From positions 1,173,994 to 1,237,993 of the forward strand of contig JAUIEU010000001.1 in the NCBI GenBank assembly GCA_030429585.1: 64,000 nucleotides of DNA. Direction: 5' to 3'. Below, piece after piece: positions 1 through 7,426 of the stretch. The translations under genes and the position numbers were made by a program. Position 1 is the first letter of the stretch; every line of letters begins with the position of its first letter. The notes under the pieces are model-generated. The model was not told where the DNA came from, made no database searches, and was given only the letters and a program-made list of their open reading frames with translations. The stretch is from a bacterium (GTDB lineage Bacteria > Cyanobacteriota > Vampirovibrionia > Vampirovibrionales > Vampirovibrionaceae).

Positions 1-692
1 TAACAGAAGCGGACATAGACCGCCAAGTTAGCATTATTAACCAAGGCATTGATTCGGTTAAAGAACAGCTGGAAAGCGATGACCTAAGCGCCGAAGACCG
101 AGAAGCCTTAACCACCATTATAGAAGGCAGTCAGCAACGTATTGAGCAATACGGCGACATTAGCGAACACTTCGATAAGATTGATGCAGATAACTCTGGT
201 GATGCCAGTATCGAAGAATTTGAAGCATTCTATAATTTTAAGGCCACTTGGGAACAACCCGATTTAACCAGTGAAGCAACGACAACCAGCAACGAGCAAC
301 CCTCTATTAAAAAACGTCGTAGAAACAGAAGGCTTAACCCTAGCAAACTTCAACAAATGATGATGAACAAGCATGAGCGAGCCTTTTACCAGATTGAAAG
401 TAATGCAGATGCTGATTATTTGGTAACCCAAAGTGAAATAAGTAAACAAATAGAGCGCGTTAAAGAAGGTATTGAGAATATTGAAGCGCAATTAGACAAC
501 CCTAACCTAACCGAAGATGAGCGGGAAAACCTGGAAAACATATTAGAAAGTAACCAAAACCGGATGGCTCAATTCAATGGTATCAGCAGTAATTTTGATG
601 CCATCGATACGAACGGAACAGGTGATATTGATATTGACGAAATGGCCAGTTTTTATAACTTTGCTCCAACTTGGGAGCAGCCCGAGTTATAG
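1..692 (+). CDS. EF-hand repeat protein, 3' part (5' truncated by window)
   Basis: An open frame enters from the left edge (codon phase at base 3) and ends at the TAG at 690-692. The visible part is a tandem duplication about 141 codons apart. Each copy has a charged, helix-prone stretch followed by one canonical 12-residue EF-hand loop: D-A-D-N-S-G-D at 183-218 and D-T-N-G-T-G-D at 606-641. Each copy then ends in a near-identical segment, FYNFxxTWEQPxL. A basic Arg/Lys-rich linker (near 300-340) separates the copies. Loop spacing and the D1/3/5/7/12 pattern support calcium binding. The ATG at 357 is only an internal methionine, because the frame is open upstream. No enzymatic domain is visible. 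The role is unknown; calcium-dependent protein interaction is inferred. A terminator follows at 724-757. Confidence 0.75.
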   Translation, partial: TEADIDRQVSIINQGIDSVKEQLESDDLSAEDREALTTIIEGSQQRIEQYGDISEHFDKIDADNSGDASIEEFEAFYNFKATWEQPDLTSEATTTSNEQPSIKKRRRNRRLNPSKLQQMMMNKHERAFYQIESNADADYLVTQSEISKQIERVKEGIENIEAQLDNPNLTEDERENLENILESNQNRMAQFNGISSNFDAIDTNGTGDIDIDEMASFYNFAPTWEQPEL

Positions 693-723
693 CCCCAAGG
701 GGTTCATCCCAAATCCTATTATT

Positions 724-757
724 CGCCCTTACGAAATAGCTTTCGTGGGGGCGTTTT
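724..757 (+). terminator. Rho-independent terminator after EF-hand gene
   Basis: CGCCC (724-728) pairs with GGGCG (749-753) and ACGAAA (731-736) pairs with TTTCGT (741-746) around a TAGC loop. TTTT follows directly. It lies 32 bases after the stop codon and separates the EF-hand gene from the flagellar cluster. Confidence 0.7.
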
Positions 758-840
758 ACATACAAAGCTTGTACCAGGCCCAGCCGCCCACCATTTAATA
801 CCCAGGCCGCCTTGCCGATACTATAAACACGCCCATACTG

Positions 841-846
841 TATACT
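841..846 (+). promoter_or_regulatory. Putative -10 box (TATACT) for fliJ
   Basis: TATACT lies 30 bases upstream of the fliJ start in a 184-base gap that follows a terminator. No convincing -35 hexamer is seen at normal spacing, so the sigma factor cannot be assigned. Confidence 0.35.
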
Positions 847-875
847 ACACAGGCACCAACCCGCTGGGGAGCGAC

Positions 876-1346
876 ATGGCCAAATTTAAATACCGTTTGC
901 AAAAAGTGGTAGAAATCCGCGAGCGCCGGGTAAAAGAGCAAGAGCAGCGCGTGATTGAAGCCAAACGTGCGTTGGCCGAAGTAGACGAGCGCATTGCCAA
1001 ACAAAAGCGCGAAATTAAACTCGCCCAACAAAGCATGCGCACCACCAGCCACATGTTACTTGGCAGCCATGATGATTTTATCCACCACGGGTTTGAAAAA
1101 CTAGAAGCCCTATTTGATGAACGCAAACAAGCAGAACAACGCGTGTTAGAAGAAGCCCAGCTATTAACCCAATACCAAGCGGAAGTAGAAGCGCTGGAAA
1201 AGCACAAAGAAAAAGCCCTAGACGTGTGGAAAGAAGAAGAAAAGCAAAAAGAAATGCGCATCTTAGACGAAGTGGCCACCCAACGATATTTCCGCGCCAA
1301 GTTGGAAGCCGAACAAGATGCCAACGCCCACGAGCAACCCCACTAA
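876..1346 (+). CDS. fliJ: Flagellar FliJ-like export chaperone
   Basis: A 156-residue, highly charged, almost entirely helical protein beginning MAKFKYRLQKVVEIRERR. This is the typical start of FliJ, the coiled-coil stalk protein that sits in the FliI ATPase ring of the flagellar type III export apparatus and recycles export chaperones. Heptad-like Glu/Lys/Leu repeats run through nearly the whole length, and the length matches the family (about 145-160). The gene is followed by a FliK-like gene and a hook/rod protein, which supports the flagellar assignment. FliI and FliH are not in the window. Similar coiled coils can be unspecific, so the call relies on the N-terminal pattern plus the neighbours. 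Confidence 0.8.
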   Translation: MAKFKYRLQKVVEIRERRVKEQEQRVIEAKRALAEVDERIAKQKREIKLAQQSMRTTSHMLLGSHDDFIHHGFEKLEALFDERKQAEQRVLEEAQLLTQYQAEVEALEKHKEKALDVWKEEEKQKEMRILDEVATQRYFRAKLEAEQDANAHEQPH

Positions 1347-1375
1347 CCACCACACCCGCAACCGAGCCCACCGCT

Positions 1376-2158
1376 ATGAATCAACCCACTATCCCTACCG
1401 TTAGCCCACAAAACGCGGCTAACACCAACGCCACCCCAAACCGGCAAGCCAATGCCTTTAAGGGGGATGTGGCCGAACTCGCCTTTTGGAACTTTTTTCA
1501 GCAGCTACAAACCGGCAGCCCAGCTCGCCAACCGCTACAAGGTGGCGTGGCTGTCACGGTCGCCACCACGGAACCTGGCATCGATATCACCACCCATAAA
1601 GAAACAACCGCTACCACAACCACAGCCGTGGTAGGCAGCGATACCAGCAGTAGCGCCGTAACTAAAACAGACGCAAAAACCGATACACCCCTCCAACTTA
1701 ACGGGGCTCTAACAAACGAAGACGAACGCTTTTTAGAATGGCTTATCCACAGCGCCAACGAACCCCCTGTGGTGTTACCCAACGGACTGCCTTTACCTGC
1801 CTGGGTGGCTAACAGCACCTTTAATCAGCAACGGCAATCCACTTTTACGGGGCTAACCAGCCAGCTTAGCCAAGATATGGTGGCACTGGTAAAGCAAGCC
1901 TACAAAACAGGCCGCGCTATTCGGGTGCCCTTGCAAAACCAAACGGAACTGATTTTAAAAATCCATCAAGATAAAGTATCTGCTGAATTTATTGCAAATA
2001 ACGCGGCCATGGCCAACACCTTGCAGCAAACCGTCGCCGATTTAAAACGCCACCTAGCCAACAAGCACCACCTGCCCATTGGCGATATTGGCTACCGAGA
2101 CGACGAACCCAAGCAAAAACACCCGCAAGAGCACCACGAGCCTGACGAACCCGCCTAA
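1376..2158 (+). CDS. fliK: FliK-like flagellar hook-length control protein
   Basis: 260 residues from the ATG at 1376, 29 bases after fliJ. Upstream in-frame methionines lie inside fliJ and give an unlikely Arg-rich start. Residues 1-120 are low-complexity Thr/Ala/Asn/Gln-rich, as in FliK molecular-ruler regions. The C-terminal part, from about residue 180, contains IRVPLQNQTELILKI and then SAEFIANNAAMANTLQQ. This matches the FliK C-terminal switch domain layout: a beta-strand ending in V-x-F, a helix with L-x-x-x-L-x-x-L, then a short L-x-I-G-D strand. FliK measures hook length and triggers the export-specificity switch through FlhB. The tail is His/Glu/Pro rich. Similarity is by pattern only, so a general flagellar-locus protein is the alternative. 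Confidence 0.55.
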   Translation: MNQPTIPTVSPQNAANTNATPNRQANAFKGDVAELAFWNFFQQLQTGSPARQPLQGGVAVTVATTEPGIDITTHKETTATTTTAVVGSDTSSSAVTKTDAKTDTPLQLNGALTNEDERFLEWLIHSANEPPVVLPNGLPLPAWVANSTFNQQRQSTFTGLTSQLSQDMVALVKQAYKTGRAIRVPLQNQTELILKIHQDKVSAEFIANNAAMANTLQQTVADLKRHLANKHHLPIGDIGYRDDEPKQKHPQEHHEPDEPA

Positions 2159-2229
2159 GGTTGCTACCAAACCCGTCGGCATTACACTCTCCTCAAGCAC
2201 AACGCTATTCATGCCACGCACTTCGGGGG

Positions 2230-2249
2230 TCTCCTCTATATGAAGGAGA
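2230..2249 (+). promoter_or_regulatory. Leader hairpin containing an AGGAG, upstream of hook/rod gene
   Basis: TCTCCT (2230-2235) and AGGAGA (2244-2249) form a 6-bp stem with an 8-base loop, extendable by G-U pairs. It sits in the 187-base gap between the fliK-like gene and the hook/rod gene. The AGGAG is too far from ATG 2346 to be its ribosome-binding site. A GGA motif in a hairpin is what CsrA binds, and csrA is in this window, but CsrA control here is speculative. Confidence 0.3.
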
Positions 2250-2345
2250 TTTGGGTGCAAACCGCATGATGTTTAACCGGCTCCATTGAACCTAGCCCCA
2301 CCTACTGCCGATACCTTCACTACACAGGAGGAGGCTTACGCCCAC

Positions 2346-3182
2346 ATGCAAGACCCGTTTATAACCGCACTTAACACCCAAAAATCCGCCCTTGGCTGGT
2401 TTGGCCAGCTTTCGGAAAATTTGGGAAACATCTACACCCCTGGGTACCGCTCCCACGAGGTACACTTTAGCGATTTTATAAACGGTGTGCAGCAGCACAA
2501 CGTCCACCGAAAATCCAAACAAGGTAAATCCATGCCGGGCCGCGCCCCTAGCAACCTTTTTATTGAAGGCGATGGCCACTTTATGGTGCGCACCGATGAT
2601 AACCAAGTGCGTTATACCCGCCTAGGCGATTTTGAATTTAGCGCAGAAGGCAGCCTGGTAAACAGCTACGGTTGGAAGGTACAAGGTTACCTATTGGGCG
2701 AAAATGGCCAAGTGCTCCCTGTTGGGGGCAATAGCAATAGCGCTAACCCAGCCAACCCAAGCCTAGCCAACGGTGGCCCTGGGCAAACCCCCACCACCGA
2801 AATTAACCTGTGGGTAGACCCCAGCAACGGCAAATATTTTGGCAAATACGATGAATACAAAGTACAAAGCGATGGCACCGTAGTAGGGATGGCCAACAAC
2901 GGCAAAACCGTTACCCCCTTGTATCGTGTGGCATTAGCCAACTTTGTAAACCCAGGCGCCTTACGAGAAGTAGAAAACCATATGTATACCGCCAGCGATG
3001 CCAGCGGCCAACCCCTAGCGGGTACTGGCGAAATTCGTGCTGGGCTGGTAGAACAGTCCAACGTGGATTTGCGGGCCAATGTCTCTTACCTGCAACAGGC
3101 TAAGCTTCAGTTGGATGTCACCGCCAAAATTATCAGCACCAACAAAAACCTACTGGAAGAGGCCCTCCGCTTAATTCAGTAA
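2346..3182 (+). CDS. Flagellar hook/basal-body rod protein (FlgE/F/G family)
   Basis: 278 residues. The N-terminus is MQDPFITALNTQKSALGWFGQ followed by L-x-N-I-Y-T-P-G-Y-R, a version of the conserved helix and A-N-x-x-T-x-G-F/Y motif of axial flagellar proteins. The middle has the family pattern D-G-x-F-M-V (here GDGHFMVRTDDNQVRYTRLGDF). The C-terminus ends NVDLRANVSYLQQAKLQLDVTAK... I-I-S-T, the second coiled-coil helix. The start was chosen at ATG 2346 because CAGGAGGAGG ends 11 bases upstream. A TTG at 2286 would add 20 residues but has no ribosome-binding site. Its length fits FlgF/FlgG better than a full hook protein, but I cannot separate them. The product is exported by the flagellar type III system. 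Confidence 0.8.
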   Translation: MQDPFITALNTQKSALGWFGQLSENLGNIYTPGYRSHEVHFSDFINGVQQHNVHRKSKQGKSMPGRAPSNLFIEGDGHFMVRTDDNQVRYTRLGDFEFSAEGSLVNSYGWKVQGYLLGENGQVLPVGGNSNSANPANPSLANGGPGQTPTTEINLWVDPSNGKYFGKYDEYKVQSDGTVVGMANNGKTVTPLYRVALANFVNPGALREVENHMYTASDASGQPLAGTGEIRAGLVEQSNVDLRANVSYLQQAKLQLDVTAKIISTNKNLLEEALRLIQ

Positions 3183-3203
3183 GAGGGCACTATAGTCATC
3201 TAT

Positions 3204-3223
3204 TCAGGGTAGGCCTACCCTGA
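3204..3223. repeat. Perfect 20-bp palindrome
   Basis: TCAGGGTAGG|CCTACCCTGA is a perfect palindrome 21 bases after the hook/rod gene stop. Without a T-tract it is not a standard terminator. Related AGGGTA...TACCC elements occur at 32161-32179, 35782-35795 and 56951-56967, always between genes. A protein-binding site or a short dispersed repeat is possible. Confidence 0.6.
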
Positions 3224-3315
3224 TGCTTTGGTGGCAATTTGGGCTATATAGGTGAGCAGGGCGGGCGCAACACTTGGTATGCTAAGGCAAACCTATTATC
3301 TGGTGGTGTAGTGTC

Positions 3316-3330
3316 AGCGGCCATGCCGCT
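3316..3330 (+). promoter_or_regulatory. Leader hairpin upstream of the Cpa/Tad operon
   Basis: AGCGGC-CAT-GCCGCT forms a 6-bp GC-rich stem with a 3-base loop, 78 bases before cpaB. Flanking ACACT and AGTGT (around 3270 and 3309) could form an outer stem. No T-tract follows. It may be part of a structured 5' leader. Confidence 0.35.
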
Positions 3331-3408
3331 AAATAACGCCAAGCCCACCCGTTATAAGGCTTGTATAGAGAGAGACCAGCAACCGAAAGAGTATCGAGAA
3401 CCATCGTT

Positions 3409-4386
3409 ATGGCCCTTCCTAAGCGCTCCCGTAAAGCATGGATACAGTTTGGTATCGCCCTCGCCATTGGCGCCATTGTGCTAGTGGTAGCTGTGGTGGT
3501 TATTTTTATGGTGTTTAGCGGGCTAAACAGCCAAAACCAAACCCTTAAAGGCCAGTTTTTAAGTGAAAAAGAAAAACTGGAACAAAAAGTCGCCGAACTC
3601 AACGAAGAGCTCAACAAAAAAGCGCCAGAGCTTCGCCCAAAACAAGTAGAAGTCTCTGCCGCCATTAATGCAGGCATCCCCATTGATGCTAATGCCTTAA
3701 CCGTGGTAGAACTGCCCGAAGGCGAACAAGCCGCGAGCGGTAGCTTTACCAGCATTGCCAACGTTATAGGCAAAGTACCCAAACGGAATCTCTTCCCCGG
3801 CGAAGTGGTTACCAACGCCAAGCTCATTAATACGGATGAGATGCTGCCGTTAGAGCATGGTAAGCGAGCCATTACCCTACAAATGAACCCCGTTACCATG
3901 GTGGATGGAGCCGTGTTTGAAGGCGCCATGATTGATGTACTGGGCACCTTTGACGAGCAAAAACTAACCCGAACCTTGCTTAGCAATGTTAGGGTTATAA
4001 AAGTACCCGGCACCGATGGTGAAGAATCCAGCTCCACCTCTAAACGGGTGGCCGGTAACTTTAGAGTAACCTTGGAAGTAACCCCGCAGCAGGCAGAAGT
4101 GTTGGCCTTGGCCAGCCTAAAAACCCAACTCCATTTTACCCTTAGGCCTTTTGGCGAAACCGACAGCCCCACCACCGCAGGCGTGGATACCACCCAACTG
4201 GCCGAAGGTTTGCTTGGACGCTCGGCGAGTAGCAATAGCGCCAGTAACGCCAGTGTTGCTGGTAACGGCGAGCTAAACCCACCCACCATTACCCCAGCCC
4301 CCAATGCCGATAAATTCACCATGGAAATTTTTCGGGGCACCGCCAATGAATCCCAAGAGTTTGAGCGCATTGGCGCCACCCAATAA
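3409..4386 (+). CDS. cpaB: CpaB/RcpC Flp pilus assembly protein with SAF domain
   Basis: 325 residues from ATG 3409. A TTG at 3361 would extend it but gives an Arg-rich leader without a membrane signal. A basic N-terminus precedes one strong transmembrane helix at about residues 10-35, followed by a short coiled coil rich in Glu/Lys. The SAF-like domain (about 75-150) includes LTVVELPEGEQ and the VIGKVPKRNLFPGEVVTNAKL segment typical of CpaB, which stabilises the outer-membrane secretin of Tad pili. A Ser/Asn-rich linker is followed by a conserved C-terminal KFTMEIFRG segment. It opens the operon cpaB-cpaC-cpaE-cpaF-tadB-tadC, with 18 bases to cpaC. Confidence 0.85.
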   Translation: MALPKRSRKAWIQFGIALAIGAIVLVVAVVVIFMVFSGLNSQNQTLKGQFLSEKEKLEQKVAELNEELNKKAPELRPKQVEVSAAINAGIPIDANALTVVELPEGEQAASGSFTSIANVIGKVPKRNLFPGEVVTNAKLINTDEMLPLEHGKRAITLQMNPVTMVDGAVFEGAMIDVLGTFDEQKLTRTLLSNVRVIKVPGTDGEESSSTSKRVAGNFRVTLEVTPQQAEVLALASLKTQLHFTLRPFGETDSPTTAGVDTTQLAEGLLGRSASSNSASNASVAGNGELNPPTITPAPNADKFTMEIFRGTANESQEFERIGATQ

Positions 4387-4404
4387 ACACAAGGCACCCT
4401 TAAC

Positions 4405-6021
4405 ATGGCACACCATATTTCACCCCAACGCACCATCACCCTAGGCGCTGCTATGGCCACCTTAGGGCTACTGTTGGCCACTACCACTTGCTTAGCACCC
4501 CAGGCGGTAGCCGCCACGGCGGGCTACCAATACAGCAACCCGTATGCCCAACTAGAGCACACCCTTAACGCGGACGTGCCCAACCTATTAGGCACCACCC
4601 CCAGCGGATATATTAGCGTGCCTGCCGTTGCAGATGTAGACGACAACACCTCTGCGGATCCATCTACCGAGATAGATGACATCCCTGTATTAATGGCCGC
4701 CATTCAATCGCCAGAAGCACTAACCAAAACAGGGTCGGCAGATGCACCGACCTTTGACATGCGCCGCCCAACCCCTATTAACCTAACCAAGGGCCGCTCT
4801 AAAATTATTAAATTTGCCCAACCCCTCCAGCGGGTTTCTATCGCAGACCCACAGCTGGCGGATATTATCCCCCTAGAACCAGAACAACTAATGGTAAACG
4901 GCCTGCAACGCGGCGTTACCAGCCTAATTGTGTGGGATGAATTTGGCCGCGAAGGCATTTTTGACCTGAACATTAATAACGATACCAGCGAACTACGAAA
5001 CGCCATTAACGAAATCGCCCCTGATGAAGACATCCAACTGCGCATTACAGATGACAGTTTTGTTGTTAGTGGGCAGGCCAGCAGTAGCGTTATTCTCGAT
5101 GAAATCCGCCAACTGGCTGGGGCCTACGGCTACCGAGATGAAAACTTTGTCGACTTAACAGAAACTCCTATTCCACAAGTGGTGCTTAGCGTAAAAATTG
5201 TAGAAATGGGCCGTAGTACTGCTCGGGATATTAAAACCTCTTTCTTCACCGATGCTGGAAACTCATTTTCTTTAACCAGGCTGGCCAACAACCTAGAAGG
5301 GGGCGATTCAACCTTTTTTAGAAGTCAAGCCCGACCTGTTAGTCAGTTCTCCAGCGCGGGTGCGATTAGTCGTGCAACCAATGGTATTATCCCGGCACGG
5401 CCTTTATCCGTAACACAACAAGCCTCTAACCTAGGAGGCATTACAGGGTCGTTACTAGGGTTTAACAATACACCCGTTGGTTTTTCCTGGGATATTTTAG
5501 AAAACCAAGGCAAGCTATCTACCCTGGCGGAACCTAAACTGGTATCTACCCACGGGCGCCAAGCATCGTTCCTCGCGGGCGGCGAATTCCCCTTTGTCTC
5601 TGGCATTAACTTTAACGGCAGCCCTATTTTAGAGTTTAAAGAGTACGGCGTCATCCTTAATTTTACCCCTTGGGTAAACGTTCGTACGGGCATGATTGAA
5701 CTAAACATTGCCCCGGAAGTTAGCTCGCTGGATTCTTCCAACTGTGTTGTTATTGCCACCGGTAATGTATGTGGTCTTATCAAACGTGCCACAGAAACCA
5801 CTGTTCAACTCCAAGATGGCGAAAGCCTAATGATTAGCGGCATCCTGTCTAAGCGAGAAGAAGAAAACTTTGCCAAGGTGCCCTTTATTGCAGACATCCC
5901 CATTATTGGCAACTTGTTTAAAAACCCCAGCACGAGTAAGCAAGATACCGAATTAATTGTTGTGGTACAGCCAAAAATCATACAAACCCAAGGTGCCTTT
6001 CGTACTGCAAGTCGCCGCTAA
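4405..6021 (+). CDS. cpaC: CpaC/RcpA Tad pilus secretin
   Basis: 538 residues with a signal peptide (hydrophobic core about residues 10-36, Ala-x-Ala before the mature part). An acidic spacer leads to the pilus/secretin N-terminal domain at about 125-200, which contains KIIKFAQPLQRVSIADPQLAD, the RcpA/CpaC signature. A BON-like region follows. The C-terminal secretin domain (about 350-525) contains LAEPKLVSTHGRQASFLAGG and ends in a GESLMISGIL...KVPFIADIPIIGNLF segment, the canonical secretin signature. It forms the outer-membrane pore for the Tad pilus. The presence of a secretin implies a diderm envelope. The next gene, cpaE, starts 40 bases downstream. Confidence 0.92.
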   Translation: MAHHISPQRTITLGAAMATLGLLLATTTCLAPQAVAATAGYQYSNPYAQLEHTLNADVPNLLGTTPSGYISVPAVADVDDNTSADPSTEIDDIPVLMAAIQSPEALTKTGSADAPTFDMRRPTPINLTKGRSKIIKFAQPLQRVSIADPQLADIIPLEPEQLMVNGLQRGVTSLIVWDEFGREGIFDLNINNDTSELRNAINEIAPDEDIQLRITDDSFVVSGQASSSVILDEIRQLAGAYGYRDENFVDLTETPIPQVVLSVKIVEMGRSTARDIKTSFFTDAGNSFSLTRLANNLEGGDSTFFRSQARPVSQFSSAGAISRATNGIIPARPLSVTQQASNLGGITGSLLGFNNTPVGFSWDILENQGKLSTLAEPKLVSTHGRQASFLAGGEFPFVSGINFNGSPILEFKEYGVILNFTPWVNVRTGMIELNIAPEVSSLDSSNCVVIATGNVCGLIKRATETTVQLQDGESLMISGILSKREEENFAKVPFIADIPIIGNLFKNPSTSKQDTELIVVVQPKIIQTQGAFRTASRR

Positions 6022-6061
6022 ACCACCCACACCGTAATTAACACACGAGAACCCCCTCCCC

Positions 6062-7372
6062 ATGGCAGAGCCCATACGCGCCATATTAATTGATGAAGAC
6101 CCCGCCATTCGGGCGGTAATTCGGGATGCCTTACTCACCATGGGTGATGTTAGCATCGTGACGGAAACGGATAACCTGGTGTATGGCTACGAAATGATCC
6201 GTCAGCATCACCCGGATTTAGTGTTTGTTGACCTTAGGGATGACGACGCCGGCAACAACCGTGGGCTAGAAATCATTCGGCGCATTGGGGTGTATTTTAA
6301 AGATATTATGGTAGTGGCCAGTGGCCAAGCCCTGGATATGAACACCATTATGACCTGCATGCAGGCCGGTGCTAGAGAATACCTTCGTCGCCCATTTAAC
6401 TCAGATGAAGTTATCAATTTGTACCGCCGCCACCGTGCCAGCCTAGGCCAAGGCAACCAGGGGGATAAAAGCGGGCGAATTATTAGCGTGTACAGCAACA
6501 AAGGCGGCCTTGGCAAAACCACCATTGCTGTAAACACCGCACTGGCCATTAGCCAAACCACTAATCAGCCTGTTGCCTTAGTTGATTTAAATTTACAGCT
6601 AGGTGATGTAAGCACCTTTTTAGATATCCAACCCCGGCAAACTGTTAGCGATATTATGCGCAACCTAAGCCGCGTGGATGAAGCCTATTTAAAAACATCG
6701 CTGGCCCATTACCAAAGCAGCAACAACCCCAATAACCCGGGGGTGTATGTACTCGCCGACCCCGTCGATGTGGAAGAATCAGAAGATATTACCCCAGAAG
6801 ATATTTCCACCCTACTTGCCATGCTAAAAGCCACCTTTCCGTATGTGGTGGTGGATATGGATAGCTCCATTGACCAACGCAGCATCACTATTTTGGATCA
6901 ATCCGATCTCATCGTGATGGTAAGCATGATGAACTTACCGTGCATTCGTAACACCCAACGCATGCTAGAACTTTGCAAACGCCTAGGGTATGACAGCCAC
7001 AAAGTAAAACTGGTGGTTAATCGCTACGTGCCCAGCGATGAAATTACCTTGGATGACGTGGAAGACACCCTAGAGTATGAAGTGTTTTGGAAATTCCCTA
7101 ACAATTATTTTGCTGTTATCGCCAGCGTCAACCGAGGCATCCCGTTACCCCAATTGGAAAATGGCAAAGAATTGTTTAGCAGTTTTATTACCTTTACCCG
7201 CAACCTACTGGGGATAAGCGGCCCTAAAAATGCCCCCAATAAAAACCTCACCCAAATGGTAGAACACAGTAACCAAGCTAGCGCTGCCAATAACGGCGAT
7301 GCCAAGGCCCCCAGTCTGTGGGGCGTCATTGGCCAAACCCTTGGCAAGGTTACCTCTAAATCTAATAGCTAA
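6062..7372 (+). CDS. cpaE: CpaE/TadZ pilus localisation ATPase
   Basis: 436 residues. Residues 1-130 form a receiver-like domain (acidic pair D11/D13 and a phosphoacceptor-like D57 in LVFVDL). From about 140 comes a MinD/ParA-type ATPase with the deviant Walker A SNKGGLGKTT near residue 145, a Walker A' segment ALVDLNLQLGDVSTFLD, and a Walker B-like VVVDMDSSID. This arrangement is that of TadZ/CpaE, which places the Tad secretion system at the cell pole. A phosphorylatable-looking Asp is retained, which is not universal in the family. It lies in the middle of the cpa operon, 54 bases before cpaF. Confidence 0.9.
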   Translation: MAEPIRAILIDEDPAIRAVIRDALLTMGDVSIVTETDNLVYGYEMIRQHHPDLVFVDLRDDDAGNNRGLEIIRRIGVYFKDIMVVASGQALDMNTIMTCMQAGAREYLRRPFNSDEVINLYRRHRASLGQGNQGDKSGRIISVYSNKGGLGKTTIAVNTALAISQTTNQPVALVDLNLQLGDVSTFLDIQPRQTVSDIMRNLSRVDEAYLKTSLAHYQSSNNPNNPGVYVLADPVDVEESEDITPEDISTLLAMLKATFPYVVVDMDSSIDQRSITILDQSDLIVMVSMMNLPCIRNTQRMLELCKRLGYDSHKVKLVVNRYVPSDEITLDDVEDTLEYEVFWKFPNNYFAVIASVNRGIPLPQLENGKELFSSFITFTRNLLGISGPKNAPNKNLTQMVEHSNQASAANNGDAKAPSLWGVIGQTLGKVTSKSNS

Positions 7373-7426
7373 GCCCCACCTGCCACTATTTACTCACTAA
7401 CCAACCCCGCACCATCACCTTACCCC

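Noticed and set aside
3270..3360. GGCAAACC resembling the first half of a c-di-GMP-I riboswitch
   Set aside because: The required GGGACGCAAAGCC-like half and the tetraloop-receptor arm are missing.
3282..4517. Long reverse-strand open frame of 411 codons opposite cpaB and the start of cpaC
   Set aside because: It is the antisense shadow of cpaB/cpaC, with Ser/Pro/Leu-rich content and no recognisable motif.
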